Positions 36,201 to 44,245 of a stretch of DNA of 53,431 nt are shown here, one piece after another. Each line of letters starts with the position of its first letter. The stretch's first letter is position 1. The notes beneath the pieces are model-generated. The model saw only the letters and a list, made by a program, of their open reading frames with translations, was not told where the DNA came from and did no database searches. A program made the translations under genes and the position numbers. Location of the stretch: NCBI RefSeq assembly GCF_009760915.1, contig NZ_VIDQ01000052.1:1-53431 (forward strand), given 5' to 3'. The DNA comes from Azohydromonas aeria (lineage in GTDB: Bacteria; Pseudomonadota; Gammaproteobacteria; Burkholderiales; Burkholderiaceae_C).

Positions 36201-36987
36201 CACCAGGCTGCCGGTGCTGCTGGCGGTGTCGCTGCTCAAGGATCGCAACGGCAACATCGACCTGGACCTGCCCATCAGCGGCAGCCTCAACGACCCGCAG
36301 TTCAGCATCGGCGGCATCGTGCTGCGCCTCATCGGCAACCTGCTGCTCAAGGCCGTGACCTCGCCCTTCGCGCTGCTGGCCGGCGCGGGCGGCCCGGACC
36401 TGAGCCGCGTGCCCTTCGACCCCGGCAGCGCGCTGCCCGCGCCCGCCGGCCAGGAGGTGCTGCAGCGCGCGGCCGAGGCGCTCAAGGAAAAGCCCTCGCT
36501 GCAGACCACCATCACCGGCGAGGCCGACCCGGTGGCGGAAGGCGACGGCATCCGCCGCGCGCAGCTGGAGGCACGCATCCGCGCCGAGCAGCGCAAGCTG
36601 GCGCTGCGCGCGGGCACCTCCACCGGCCAGGCCGAGCTGGCGCCGCCCACGCCGCAGGAGCGCGAGCGGCTGCTGCGCCGCGTCTATGCCGACACGGCGC
36701 TGCCCGACAAGCCGCGCAACTTCATCGGCCTGGCGCGCGAGCTGCCGCCGGCGGAGATCGAGCAGCGGCTGCTGGCCGCCATTCCCGTCACGCCCGAAGG
36801 CGCGCGCTCGCTCGCGGTGCAGCGCGCGCTGGCGGTGCGCGACGCGCTCACGGCCGCGGGCGTGGACGGGCAGCGGCTGTTCGTGGCCGCGCCGCGGCTG
36901 CGCGAGCCGGACACGAAGAAGGACGAGGACGGCGCGGACGGGCGGGCCGGCCCCTGGACACCGCGGGTGGAACTGTCACTGCGCTGA
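33238..36987 (+). CDS. Large DUF748 / AsmA-like envelope protein
   Basis: A 1249-residue protein from the ATG at 33238, preceded by GGAAAAC; an in-frame ATG at 33202 would add 12 residues. It has one N-terminal membrane anchor (RVAAVSIALALLWLLSALYV) and a very long periplasmic part. That part has the repeated beta-rich segments of DUF748 proteins, for example LQIDDGRVDWRDAQ, VDFNDRFVRPNYSAELTELS and LPISGSLNDPQFSIGGIVLR. Several Ala/Pro linkers break it up. AsmA-like proteins are thought to move or organise lipids between the two membranes; this role is inferred. It is one of the longest genes here and stands alone in its transcript as far as can be seen. Confidence 0.85.
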   Translation: MLKGKRAARRVAAVSIALALLWLLSALYVPPLLKWQLQQRGSALLGRELSVERVRFTPWNLRLVAEGVALAGAPQAAAPGASAPAPAPVPQARIGRLALNLEISSLWKRAPVLSELEIDAPQLRVKRLAGGGTDLDDLLARLSPAEEAPQPDGPPPRFALHNLRLAQGALDVEDAARGARHELRELQLALPFISSLPADVATQVQPRLAFVLDGSRFDSGASATPFSQHRDSSLELRFDALELAPFAAYLPPAWKLRDGRLGAQLQLRFRLAEDGAPQLDLQGRINAQDLALHDGRDAPLLAWKSLQVEIEPSQPLQRRIALGPVLLDGLTLHAGRDARGRLLPALAPERKPADKPADKVAPAGAAEPGWAVSAKTVEVKGAALHWRDEMLKLRWRVEQLDAQAQALQWPLDKDKVLPFEAQALLRPEEGEGIPPASLKLSGEAAAAGGALGFELKGLPLGPLAPVLAQALRPRLEGRLGAQGRLRWTRDGLQSAELAQARLEALRLLDPDAPRAAAPLAAWDALALEEVRVTLPRREAEIGRLRLQAPMLQLARDAQGRLNAASWGPPAAASAPAPAPAASASASGGWAVKLRQLQIDDGRVDWRDAQPAPQAPPVQLAASRLQLALQDLQWPLAAGQRAGSLSLELREIRDPRRRQPEAARVQWRGRLQPAPLALDGRWRIERLPLHLLQSYAGADLPLVLRHAEGGFDGELALANAADGLRVQVRGDALLGGVQAVAARDRASGDELLSWQALTLKGLDAAVQPGAKPRVRLDAATLSDFYARVVVTEEGRFNLQDLRGRPVQLDSAAAAAPAASAPAAAPATARGNVTVGPAVNRTRELPVDLALGTTTLVNGRVDFNDRFVRPNYSAELTELSGTLGPLRSDQPAMAALSLRGRAAGSALLDIQGALNPLADPPELDLRARATGLELPPLTPYAAKYAGYAIEQGKLSVDLGYRIDNEGRLQASNRLTLNQLTFGERVESPSATRLPVLLAVSLLKDRNGNIDLDLPISGSLNDPQFSIGGIVLRLIGNLLLKAVTSPFALLAGAGGPDLSRVPFDPGSALPAPAGQEVLQRAAEALKEKPSLQTTITGEADPVAEGDGIRRAQLEARIRAEQRKLALRAGTSTGQAELAPPTPQERERLLRRVYADTALPDKPRNFIGLARELPPAEIEQRLLAAIPVTPEGARSLAVQRALAVRDALTAAGVDGQRLFVAAPRLREPDTKKDEDGADGRAGPWTPRVELSLR

Positions 36988-37164
36988 AACGGCACGCCGC
37001 GGCGGCACCAGCACGGCGCACGGCGCCGCGGCATTGGGGCTTGTCCCATCTGACACGTGGTTGCGGGCGCGCTCACAGTGGCCTCGCCCGGCGCGGCAAG
37101 ACGCCGGGCTCCCGTGGCGGCCCGTGTGGCGGCCGCCGCGGCCCACTGGTGGAGACAAGAACCG

Positions 37165-38472
37165 ATGAAGTCCATCCGTCACCCGTTCAAGCCGGGCCTG
37201 CTGGCCACCGCCGCGGCCGCGGCCGCGCTGCTGGCCGGCGCCTCGCTGCAGGCGCAGGCGCAACAGGCGCCGCTGCCGCCCAACGTCAACATCGAAAAGC
37301 TCAAGCAGTTCAAGGTCTCGGGCACCGACCTCAACATCCCGCCCGTGCCGCAGGAGGGGCGCAACGCCAACGCCATCCGCGAGAACCTCAAGCGCGTGAA
37401 GCTGCCGCCGGGCTTCAAGATCGACCTCTATGCCGTCGTGCCCGACGCGCGCCACATGGCCGTGGCGCCCACGGCCAACATGCTGTTCGTGGGCACGCGC
37501 AAGACGACGGTCTGGGCCGTCACGGACCGCAACTCCGACGGCTATGCCGACGAGGTGAAGGCCTTCGCGCCGAGCCTGAAGTTCACCAACCCCAACGGCG
37601 TGTGCTGGACCAAGGACGGCTTCCTGATCGTTGCCGAGCACAACCGCATCCTCAACTTCCCCGCGGCCGAGTTCTTCTACGAGGGCCCGGACGTGGCCGT
37701 GATCGAGGTCGTGCCGCAGGGCGGGCTGATCCCGGTGGAGGACGAGAGCTTCAACCACGGCGCGCGCACCTGCCGCGTCGGGCCCGACGGCATGCTCTAC
37801 GTCACGCTGGGCCAGCCCTTCAACGTGCAGCCGCGCGACAAGCTGGCGCACTACAACAAGTGGGGCATCGGCGGCATCGTGCGCATGAACGCCTTCGACG
37901 GCAGCAAGCGCGAGGTCTATGCCACGGGCATCCGCAACTCCGTGGGCCAGGCCTTCAACCCCAAGGACGGCTCGCTCTGGTTCACCGACAACCAGACCGA
38001 CGGCATGGGCGACGACATTCCCCACGGCGAGATCAACCGCGCCACCAAGCCGGGGCAGTTCTTCGGCTACCCGTGGATCCAGGGCAAGACCCGCATCACC
38101 GAGCACGGCTACGACAAGGACCCGCTGCCGCCCAACATCACGGCCGCGCAGGTGCTCACCGAGGCGCACGCCGCCGACCTGGGCCTGACCTTCTACACGG
38201 GCCGGCAGTTTCCGGCGAAGTACCAGGGCGGCATCTTCTCGGCGCAGCACGGCTCGTGGAACCGCACCAAGCCCAACGGCGCGCAGCTGCTGTTCACCTC
38301 GCTCAAGCCCGACGGCACCGCCGACAAGACCGAGGTCTTCGCCAGCGGCTGGCTCGACGAGGAGGGCACGCTGCGCGGCCGCCCGGTGGACGTGGCGGTG
38401 ATGAAGGACGGCTCGCTGCTGGTCTCCGACGACTACGTCGGCGCCATCTACCGCATCACCTACCAGCCGTGA
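37165..38472 (+). CDS. Exported sorbosone-dehydrogenase-like (PQQ-type beta-propeller) oxidoreductase
   Basis: A 435-residue periplasmic protein, with a GGAGA ribosome-binding site before the ATG at 37165 and a signal peptide (LLATAAAAAALLAGASLQAQA). The mature part is a beta-propeller of the glucose/sorbosone dehydrogenase type: FKIDLYAVVPDARHMAVAP, HGARTCRVGPDGMLYVTLG, GIRNSVGQAFNPKDGSLWF, DDIPHGEINRATKPGQFFGY and FSAQHGSWNRTKPNGAQ. Related enzymes oxidise sugars or sugar derivatives with PQQ. The substrate here cannot be read from sequence, and no cytochrome or PQQ-synthesis gene is adjacent. A GC-rich hairpin (38488-38519) follows it. Confidence 0.88.
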   Translation: MKSIRHPFKPGLLATAAAAAALLAGASLQAQAQQAPLPPNVNIEKLKQFKVSGTDLNIPPVPQEGRNANAIRENLKRVKLPPGFKIDLYAVVPDARHMAVAPTANMLFVGTRKTTVWAVTDRNSDGYADEVKAFAPSLKFTNPNGVCWTKDGFLIVAEHNRILNFPAAEFFYEGPDVAVIEVVPQGGLIPVEDESFNHGARTCRVGPDGMLYVTLGQPFNVQPRDKLAHYNKWGIGGIVRMNAFDGSKREVYATGIRNSVGQAFNPKDGSLWFTDNQTDGMGDDIPHGEINRATKPGQFFGYPWIQGKTRITEHGYDKDPLPPNITAAQVLTEAHAADLGLTFYTGRQFPAKYQGGIFSAQHGSWNRTKPNGAQLLFTSLKPDGTADKTEVFASGWLDEEGTLRGRPVDVAVMKDGSLLVSDDYVGAIYRITYQP

Positions 38473-38487
38473 TGCACTGAGCCGGAA

Positions 38488-38519
38488 CCCGGACCCGCCC
38501 GCAAGGGCTCTGGTCCGGG
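38488..38519. terminator. Hairpin between the sorbosone-dehydrogenase-like gene and msrA
   Basis: CCCGGACC (38488-38495) pairs with GGTCCGGG (38512-38519). There is no T-run, so termination would be partial at best; msrA starts 59 bases later. Confidence 0.35.
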
Positions 38520-38577
38520 CCGCAGAATCGTCCCGAAGCGGCCGCATGGAGCGGCCGCACTTGCGAAAGGACGACGC

Positions 38578-39111
38578 ATGGCTTCCGAGACGATCACCCT
38601 GGGCGGCGGCTGCTTCTGGTGCCTGGAGGCGGTGTACGAGCTGGTCGATGGGGTGCTGGCGGTGGAATCGGGTTACAGCAACGGCCACGTGCCGCGCCCG
38701 ACCTACGAGCAGGTGTGCAACGGCGACACCGGCCACGCCGAGGTGGTGCGCGTCACCTTCGACCCGGAGCGCATTTCGCTGCGCGAGGTGCTGGAGATCT
38801 TCTTCACCATCCACGACCCGACCACGCGCAACCGCCAGGGCAACGACGTGGGGCCGCAGTACCGCTCCGGCATCTACACCCACGGTGAAGAACAGGCGGC
38901 GGTGGCGCGCGAGGTGCTGGCCGAGGTCAACGCGGCATCGGGCGGCCGGGTGGTGACGGAGCTGATGCCCGAAGCGAGCTACTCCCGCGCCGAGGACTAC
39001 CACCAGCACTACTTCGCGAACCACCCCGGCCAGGGCTACTGCGCCTTCGTGGTGGCGCCGAAGGTGGAGAAGTTCAGGAAGACGTTCAGGGAGCGGGTGA
39101 GGGCGGCGTGA
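38578..39111 (+). CDS. msrA: Peptide-methionine (S)-S-oxide reductase MsrA
   Basis: MsrA repairs oxidised methionine (S-sulfoxide) in proteins, using thioredoxin. The 177-residue product has the catalytic motif GGCFWCLEAVYEL with C12 as the nucleophile, the VVRVTFDPERISLREVLEIF segment, and the typical YHQHYFANHPGQGYCAFVVAPK near the C-terminus. A GAAAGGACG ribosome-binding region precedes the ATG. It is a stand-alone MsrA without a fused MsrB. It is convergent with pdxH across palindromic repeat DNA. Confidence 0.96.
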   Translation: MASETITLGGGCFWCLEAVYELVDGVLAVESGYSNGHVPRPTYEQVCNGDTGHAEVVRVTFDPERISLREVLEIFFTIHDPTTRNRQGNDVGPQYRSGIYTHGEEQAAVAREVLAEVNAASGGRVVTELMPEASYSRAEDYHQHYFANHPGQGYCAFVVAPKVEKFRKTFRERVRAA

Positions 39112-39143
39112 TGCCTGCGCATTCGTCTTGAGCAACTCACTCC

Positions 39144-39308
39144 GTTCGCCCTGAGGTATCGAAGGGTGGACGGCCCGCACCGTGGTGCCGCCATTCGAGC
39201 CTACCGGATTCGGCCTTCGATACCTCAGTCCGAACGGTTCATGAAACCGACGGCTCCTGGCCTGCAGGCCAGCCTTGCGGCTTCACCCTTCGATACCTCA
39301 GGGCGAAC
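39144..39308. repeat. Palindromic repeat family A, compound copy between msrA and pdxH
   Basis: One left arm (starting at 39144, GTTCGCCCTGAGGTATCGAA) is followed by two right arms. A diverged one lies at about 39214-39237 and a canonical one ends at 39308. The extra 70 bases between the right arms include the small palindrome CTGGCCTGCAGGCCAG. The structure looks like a repeat partly duplicated or interrupted. It fills the convergent 245-bp gap. Confidence 0.85.
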
Positions 39309-39356
39309 GGGTTGTTTCGCGAGCAAGTAACAAGCGGGCGGAGGACCCCAGTCAAG

Positions 39357-39995
39357 TCACGGCGCCAGCCGCTCCCTGATCCACGCCCCGCCCTCCAGCC
39401 GGTACTGCAGCCGGTCGTGCAGCCGCGACTTGCGGCCCTGCCAGAACTCCCAGCGGTCCGGCACCAGGCGGTAGCCGCCCCAGTGCGGCGGGCGCGGCGG
39501 GTTCAGGCCGAAGCGCACGCCGGCCTTGGCGGCGTTGGCCACCAGCACGGCGCGGCCGCTGATCACCTGGCTCTGCGGCGAGGCCCACGCGCCCAGGCGC
39601 GAGTCCAGCGGGCGCGAGGCGAAATAGGCGTCCGATTCCGCGTCGCTGACCTTCTCCACCCGGCCCTCGATGCGCACCACGCGCTCCAGCTCGACCCAGT
39701 GGAACTGCAGCGCCGCGAAAGGGTGCGCGGCCAGCTCGCGGCCCTTGCGGCTGTCGTAATTCGTGTACCAGACGATGCCGCGCGCGTCGCAGCCCTTGAT
39801 CAGCACCACGCGGGTCGAAGGCCGCCCGTCGGCGCCGACGGTGGCCACCGTCATCGCGTTGGGCTCGGGCAGCTGCGCTTCCAGCGCTTGCTGCAGCCAG
39901 AGCTCGAATTGCTGCAGCGGGTCGGCCTGGGAGGCGGTCTCATCGAGCTCGGCGCGCTCGTAGCTCTTGCGCAAATCTGCAAGTCGGGTGTCCAT
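39357..39995 (-). CDS. pdxH: Pyridoxamine/pyridoxine 5'-phosphate oxidase PdxH
   Basis: PdxH is the FMN enzyme that makes pyridoxal 5'-phosphate. The 212-residue product starts at the ATG at 39995 (MDTRLADLRKSYERAELDE), which matches family N-termini; the longer open frame to 40103 is not family sequence. Conserved parts are NAMTVATVGADGRPSTRVVL, YTNYDSRKGRELAAHPFAAL, SPQSQVISGRAVL and the C-terminal RLVPDRWEFWQGRKSRLHDR with the substrate-binding arginines. It is convergent with msrA and divergent from the MobA-like gene. Confidence 0.96.
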   Translation of the reverse strand: MDTRLADLRKSYERAELDETASQADPLQQFELWLQQALEAQLPEPNAMTVATVGADGRPSTRVVLIKGCDARGIVWYTNYDSRKGRELAAHPFAALQFHWVELERVVRIEGRVEKVSDAESDAYFASRPLDSRLGAWASPQSQVISGRAVLVANAAKAGVRFGLNPPRPPHWGGYRLVPDRWEFWQGRKSRLHDRLQYRLEGGAWIRERLAP

Positions 39996-40132
39996 CGCCA
40001 CAGGATAAACCCGGGGACAGGGCATCCCCCTTGCGAGGTCCCCCCTAGGGGCGATTCCCACTGTGATTCTTGCTGCACTGCAACGAGACTGCGCCCATTG
40101 CACGCCGGACGGGTGTTGCGGAGGATTCTCAA

Positions 40133-40780
40133 ATGGTGCTGGACCGGGCGTTCTGCCCCACGATCGTCGTGCTTGCCGCAGGCCGGGGCAGCCGTTTCTA
40201 CGGGCCGCTGCGCGCCCCGCGCCAGCTCGATGACGCCGAGATGCTCGACGCCACGCTGCGCCAGGCCGTGGCCAGCGAGCTGCCGGTGCTGGTGGTGACC
40301 ACGCCGGTGCTCGAGGCCAGCGCTCGCGCGCTGGTGGCCGCGCGCGACGTGGTGGTGCTGCCGGAAACGAGGCTGCCCGACGGCCGCAAGGTCGCCCCGG
40401 GCCTGGGCGAGTGCATCGCCGCCGGCGTCGGCACGCGGCCCGACGCCTCGGGCTGGGTCGTGCTGCCGGCGGACATGCCGCTGGTGCAGCCGGCCACGCT
40501 CAAGGCCGTGGCGCAGGCGCTGCGCGTGCATGCCGTGACCTACGCGCAGCACGCCGGCCGGCGCGGCCACCCGGTGGGCTTCGCCGCCGAGCTGTACTCG
40601 GAGCTGGTCCAGCTGCCCGACGACAGCGGCGCGCGCCGCCTGGTGGCGCGCTACCCGTCCTGCGGCGTGGACGTGGACGACCCCGGCACGCAGCTCGACC
40701 TGGAGTCGCTGCAGGACGCGCACCGGCTGCACCAGGTGCCCGCGCCCCGCGCCTTCGCGCCGGCGCCGCCGGCGTTCTGA
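40133..40780 (+). CDS. MobA-like nucleotidyltransferase family protein
   Basis: A 215-residue NTP-transferase of the MobA/MocA type. The ATG at 40133 has a GGAGG ribosome-binding site; the upstream in-frame ATG at 40070 is less likely. The nucleotide-binding signature VVLAAGRGSRFYGP opens the fold. VVLPADMPLVQPATLKAV contains the metal-binding DMP, and GRRGHPVGFAAELY is the typical later motif. Relatives attach CMP or GMP to the molybdenum cofactor of xanthine-dehydrogenase-type enzymes. No molybdoenzyme gene is nearby, so the partner is unknown. Confidence 0.85.
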   Translation: MVLDRAFCPTIVVLAAGRGSRFYGPLRAPRQLDDAEMLDATLRQAVASELPVLVVTTPVLEASARALVAARDVVVLPETRLPDGRKVAPGLGECIAAGVGTRPDASGWVVLPADMPLVQPATLKAVAQALRVHAVTYAQHAGRRGHPVGFAAELYSELVQLPDDSGARRLVARYPSCGVDVDDPGTQLDLESLQDAHRLHQVPAPRAFAPAPPAF

Positions 40781-40840
40781 CGGCGGGTTTTCCTTCTCGA
40801 CAAGTCCATGCAGGCCCAAACAAGGACAGGCAAGTATTCC

Positions 40841-40931
40841 GTTCGTCCTGAGGTATCGAAGGATGAACGGCCCGCACTGTGTGCGGGCATCCGAGCCTGA
40901 CGGCTTCACCCTTCGATACCTCAGGGCGAAC
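40841..40931. repeat. Palindromic repeat family A between the MobA-like gene and chaC
   Basis: The left arm begins GTTCGTCCTGAGGTATCGAA at 40841 and the right arm ends CTCAGGGCGAAC at 40931. They enclose the inner hairpin CCCGCAC-TGT-GTGCGGG and the conserved core ATCCGAGCCTGACGGC. It is nearly identical to the copy at 13890-13981 and lies in a convergent gap. Confidence 0.9.
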
Positions 40932-40999
40932 GGGTGGGGATTCGGGGCGAAGGGATGTGTGGGGCGAACGTGTAGGTTCACGTTCAAACGCAGCCGAAA

Positions 41000-41626
41000 T
41001 CACTCCCTGTCGATCAACCGATGCCTTCGCGCCAGCGCCAGCAGCCGCTCGCTCTCGCGGTCGGGCATGCCGTGGCGGCGCAGGGCGGTGGCCGTGAGGT
41101 GCACGTACTCCAGCGTGGTGCCGAAGCAGCCACGCGCGTGGCGCAGCACCTCCAGCAGCTCGTCCTCGTTGAGCTGGCCGGTGTAGGCCGGGCTGCGCCG
41201 GCTCAGCGTGAAGGCCAGCGCCCGCACCGGGCCCTGCGCCGTGGCGCAGCGCAGCCAGCGCGGGTCGTACACGCCGGTCGGCATCTCGCGCGCCCACAGC
41301 CGCGGCAATTCCTCCTCGACGCGCCCCGCCGCCAGCCGGTACACCACGCCGCGGCAGCAGCCGCCGGGCACCAGCGCATAGACCAGGCCCGGGCGCTCCG
41401 GCGTGCCACGGTTGATGCGCGAGCGCATGCGCAGCGCGCGGTGGTAGCCGAACACCTGCGCCTGCCGCGACTCCTCGGCCTCGAACTCCGGGCGCCAGAT
41501 CAGCGACGCATAGCCGAACACCCACAGGTCGCCGCGCCCGAAGTCCTCCCACTGCCGCAGCACCTGCGCCAGCAGCGCGGCCGGGTCGCGCAGCCGCAGG
41601 GCTTCGTGCAGAACAGCCTCGTTCAT
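41000..41626 (-). CDS. chaC: ChaC-type gamma-glutamylcyclotransferase
   Basis: A 208-residue cytoplasmic enzyme of the ChaC family, which splits glutathione into 5-oxoproline and Cys-Gly. The defining motif VFGYASLIWRPEFE is present, followed by GYHRALRMRSRINRGTPERP, GLVYALVPGGCCRGVVYRL and the C-terminal YTGQLNEDELLEVLRHARG. I chose the ATG at 41626; a GTG-type start further up would add 17 residues. It lies divergent from edd, 115 bp from the edd start, so the edd operators lie between the two genes. Confidence 0.9.
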   Translation of the reverse strand: MNEAVLHEALRLRDPAALLAQVLRQWEDFGRGDLWVFGYASLIWRPEFEAEESRQAQVFGYHRALRMRSRINRGTPERPGLVYALVPGGCCRGVVYRLAAGRVEEELPRLWAREMPTGVYDPRWLRCATAQGPVRALAFTLSRRSPAYTGQLNEDELLEVLRHARGCFGTTLEYVHLTATALRRHGMPDRESERLLALARRHRLIDRE

Positions 41627-41679
41627 GACAGGCAGCGTAGCGGGTGCCTCGCTTGCCCGCCCCCAAAAACTCCACACGA

Positions 41680-41708
41680 TTGACCATGTAACCCGGTTAC
41701 GCCAGAAT
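41680..41708 (+). promoter_or_regulatory. Sigma-70 promoter of edd-eda
   Basis: The -35 box TTGACC (41680-41685) and -10 box CAGAAT (41703-41708) are exactly 17 bases apart. The first palindromic operator fills the spacer, which is the position expected for direct repression. Matches to consensus are five of six and four of six. Confidence 0.65.
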
Positions 41709-41724
41709 GAGTAACCGGGTTACA
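41687..41724. promoter_or_regulatory. Twin palindromic operators of edd-eda
   Basis: TGTAACCCGGTTAC (41687-41700) and its exact reverse complement GTAACCGGGTTACA (41711-41724) are each palindromic (GTAACC-N-GGTTAC). They are ten bases apart, 23-24 bases centre to centre. One sits between -35 and -10 and the other over the expected start site. This is a strong signature of a dimeric repressor, perhaps of the LacI/GntR type or HexR, acting on sugar-acid catabolism. The regulator is not in the window. Confidence 0.8.
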
Positions 41725-41740
41725 GGACGCCGCCACGCTC

Positions 41741-43549
41741 ATGAAGAACGCCATCCTCGACATCACCGATCGCATCCGCGAGCGCAGTGCCGCCACGCGC
41801 GGCGCCTACCTGGCGCAGGTACGGCGCCTGGCCGGCCGCCAGCGCGGCAGCGACCGCCTGGGCTGCGCCAACGTCGCGCACGCCTTCGCCGCGCTGCCGA
41901 GCAGCGACAAGTTCAAGATCGTGGCCGAGCGCGCGCCCAACCTCGGCGTGGTCACGGCCTACAACGACATGCTGTCGGCGCACCACCCGTACGAGAGCTA
42001 CCCGCCGCTGCTGCGCGACGAGGCCCGCAGGAACGGCGCGACGCTGCAGGTGGCCGGCGGGGTGCCGGCGATGTGCGACGGCGTCACCCAGGGCACGCCC
42101 GGCATGGAGCTCAGCCTCTTCTCGCGGGACACCATCGCCATGGGCACGGCCATCGCGCTCAGCCACGACGTGTTCGACGCGGCGCTGCTGCTGGGCATCT
42201 GCGACAAGATCGTCCCGGGCCTGCTCATCGGCGCGCTGCACTTCGGGCACCTGCCCTGCGTGTTCGTGCCCGGCGGGCCGATGAGCAGCGGCTTGTCCAA
42301 CACCGAGAAGTCGCACGTGCGCGAGGAGTACGCGCAAGGCAAGGTGGGGCGCGACGCGCTGCTGCAGGCCGAGAGCGCCGCCTACCACGGCCCCGGCACC
42401 TGCACCTTCTACGGCACGGCCAACAGCAACCAGATGCTGATGGAAGCCATGGGCCTGCACGTGCCCGGCGCCGCCTTCATCCAGCCCAGCGACCCGCTGC
42501 GCGAGGACCTCACCCGCGAGGCCGTGCGCACCGCCTTGTCGCTGGTGCAGCGCAAGCAGTGCATCGGCGAGCAGGTGGACGAGCGCGTGATCGTCAACGC
42601 GCTGGTGGCGCTGCTGGCCACCGGCGGCTCGACCAACCATCTCATCCACTGGGTGGCCGTGGCGCGCTCGGCCGGCATCCTCATCAACTGGAGCGACTTC
42701 GCCGACCTCTCCGCGGTGGTGCCGCTGCTGGCGCGGGTCTATCCGAACGGCAGTGCCGACGTGAACGAGTTCCAGCGCGCCGGCGGCCCCGGCTTCGTGC
42801 TGCGCGAGCTGCTCGAAGGCGGCTGCCTGCACCCGGACGTGGCGACCGTCTCGCCCGGCGGCATCGGCGCCTACACCCAGGTGCCGGTGCGCGACGACGG
42901 CCGGCTTTCCTGGCGCGCGCTGCCGCCGTCGCCGATCGACCCGGCCATCGTGCGCACGCACGGCGCGCCGTTCTCGGCCACGGGCGGACTGAAGCTGCTC
43001 ACCGGCAACCTGGGGCGCAGCGTCATCAAGGTGTCGGCGGTGCCGGCGGACCGGCACGTGGTCGAGGCGCCGGCGCGCGTCTTCGACTCGCAGGAAGCGC
43101 TCATGGCCGCCTTCAAGGCCGGCGAGCTGGATCGCGACGTGGTCACCGTGGTGCGCTTCCAGGGCCCGCGCGCCAACGGCATGCCCGAGCTGCACAAGCT
43201 GACGCCGCCGCTGGCGGTGCTGCAGGGCAAGGGCTACATGGTGGCACTGGTCACCGACGGGCGCATGAGCGGTGCGTCGGGGAAGGTGCCCGCGGCCATC
43301 CACGTCACGCCCGAGGCGCTGGACGGCGGGCCGCTGGCGCGGGTGCGCGACGGCGACCTGATCCGGCTCGACGCCGTCGCCGGCACGCTGCAGGTGCTGA
43401 TCGACGATGCCGAATGGGCCGCGCGCCCGGTTGAAACCCTCTCTCCGGAACAGGCCGCGGACAACGCCCACGGCCTGGGCCGCGAGCTTTTCGGCGGCAT
43501 GCGCCGCAACGTCAACAGCGCCGAGGAGGGCGCCTGCACATGGCTGTGA
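41741..43549 (+). CDS. edd: 6-Phosphogluconate dehydratase Edd
   Basis: Edd dehydrates 6-phosphogluconate to KDPG, the first committed step of the Entner-Doudoroff pathway. The 602-residue product follows the dihydroxy-acid dehydratase family and fits the Edd length. The iron-sulfur/substrate region is visible in GVPAMCDGVTQGTPGMELSL, LLGICDKIVPGLLIGALHFG and GPGTCTFYGTANSNQMLMEA. The C-terminal segment VALVTDGRMSGASGKVPAAI carries the conserved TDGRMSG. It overlaps eda by ten bases, so the two are coupled. Twin operators and a promoter lie directly upstream. Confidence 0.96.
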   Translation: MKNAILDITDRIRERSAATRGAYLAQVRRLAGRQRGSDRLGCANVAHAFAALPSSDKFKIVAERAPNLGVVTAYNDMLSAHHPYESYPPLLRDEARRNGATLQVAGGVPAMCDGVTQGTPGMELSLFSRDTIAMGTAIALSHDVFDAALLLGICDKIVPGLLIGALHFGHLPCVFVPGGPMSSGLSNTEKSHVREEYAQGKVGRDALLQAESAAYHGPGTCTFYGTANSNQMLMEAMGLHVPGAAFIQPSDPLREDLTREAVRTALSLVQRKQCIGEQVDERVIVNALVALLATGGSTNHLIHWVAVARSAGILINWSDFADLSAVVPLLARVYPNGSADVNEFQRAGGPGFVLRELLEGGCLHPDVATVSPGGIGAYTQVPVRDDGRLSWRALPPSPIDPAIVRTHGAPFSATGGLKLLTGNLGRSVIKVSAVPADRHVVEAPARVFDSQEALMAAFKAGELDRDVVTVVRFQGPRANGMPELHKLTPPLAVLQGKGYMVALVTDGRMSGASGKVPAAIHVTPEALDGGPLARVRDGDLIRLDAVAGTLQVLIDDAEWAARPVETLSPEQAADNAHGLGRELFGGMRRNVNSAEEGACTWL

Positions 43550-44172
43550 ACAACGCTTTGGAGCTGGCCGGGTATGGGCCGGTCATTCCCGTCATCGTCC
43601 TGCAGCGCGTGCAGGACGCCGTGCCGATGGCGCAGGCGCTGGTGGCCGGCGGCGTGCGCGTGCTGGAGGTGACGCTGCGCACCCCGGTGGCGCTGGAGTG
43701 CATGGAGCTGATCGCGCGCGAGGTGCCGGAGGCCATCGTCGGCGCCGGCACGGTGCGCTCGGTGGCGGATGCCCGCGCCGCGCGCGACGCCGGCTGCCAG
43801 TTCGCGGTGACGCCGGGCTACGTCTCGGAGATCAGCCTGGAGTGCCGCGAGATCGGGCTGCCGCTGCTGCCCGGCGTCGCCACCGCCAGCGAGGTGATGG
43901 CCGCCAATGCGGACGGGCTGAGCTTTTTGAAATTCTTCCCGGCGACGGCGGCGGGCGGCATCCCGATGCTCAAAGCCCTGGGCGGGCCGTTCACCGACGT
44001 GGTGTTCTGCCCCACCGGCGGCCTGACGCCGCAGAACGCGCCGGAGTTCCTGGCGCTGCCCAACGTCAAGGTCTGCGGCGGCTCCTGGCTGACGCCGGCG
44101 GACGCAGTGGCGGCCGGGGACTGGGGACGGATCACGCAGCTGGCGCGGGAGGCGCAGGCGTTGCGGGGGTGA
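43540..44172 (+). CDS. eda: 2-Dehydro-3-deoxy-phosphogluconate (KDPG) aldolase Eda
   Basis: Eda cleaves KDPG to pyruvate and glyceraldehyde 3-phosphate, completing the Entner-Doudoroff pathway. The 210-residue product has the catalytic glutamate E43 in VLEVTLRTP and the Schiff-base lysine K131 in GLSFLKFFPATAAGG, plus VGAGTVRSVADARAARDAG. Its start lies ten bases inside the end of edd. A family B REP element follows the stop after about 70 bases and may end the transcript. Confidence 0.96.
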   Translation: MAVNNALELAGYGPVIPVIVLQRVQDAVPMAQALVAGGVRVLEVTLRTPVALECMELIAREVPEAIVGAGTVRSVADARAARDAGCQFAVTPGYVSEISLECREIGLPLLPGVATASEVMAANADGLSFLKFFPATAAGGIPMLKALGGPFTDVVFCPTGGLTPQNAPEFLALPNVKVCGGSWLTPADAVAAGDWGRITQLAREAQALRG

Positions 44173-44245
44173 CGCGGCTTCTCTCCGGGCCACTCTTGGC
44201 CTTGACGTGGTAGCCCGTCAGTACGGGCCTCCCGCACCCCGATCC

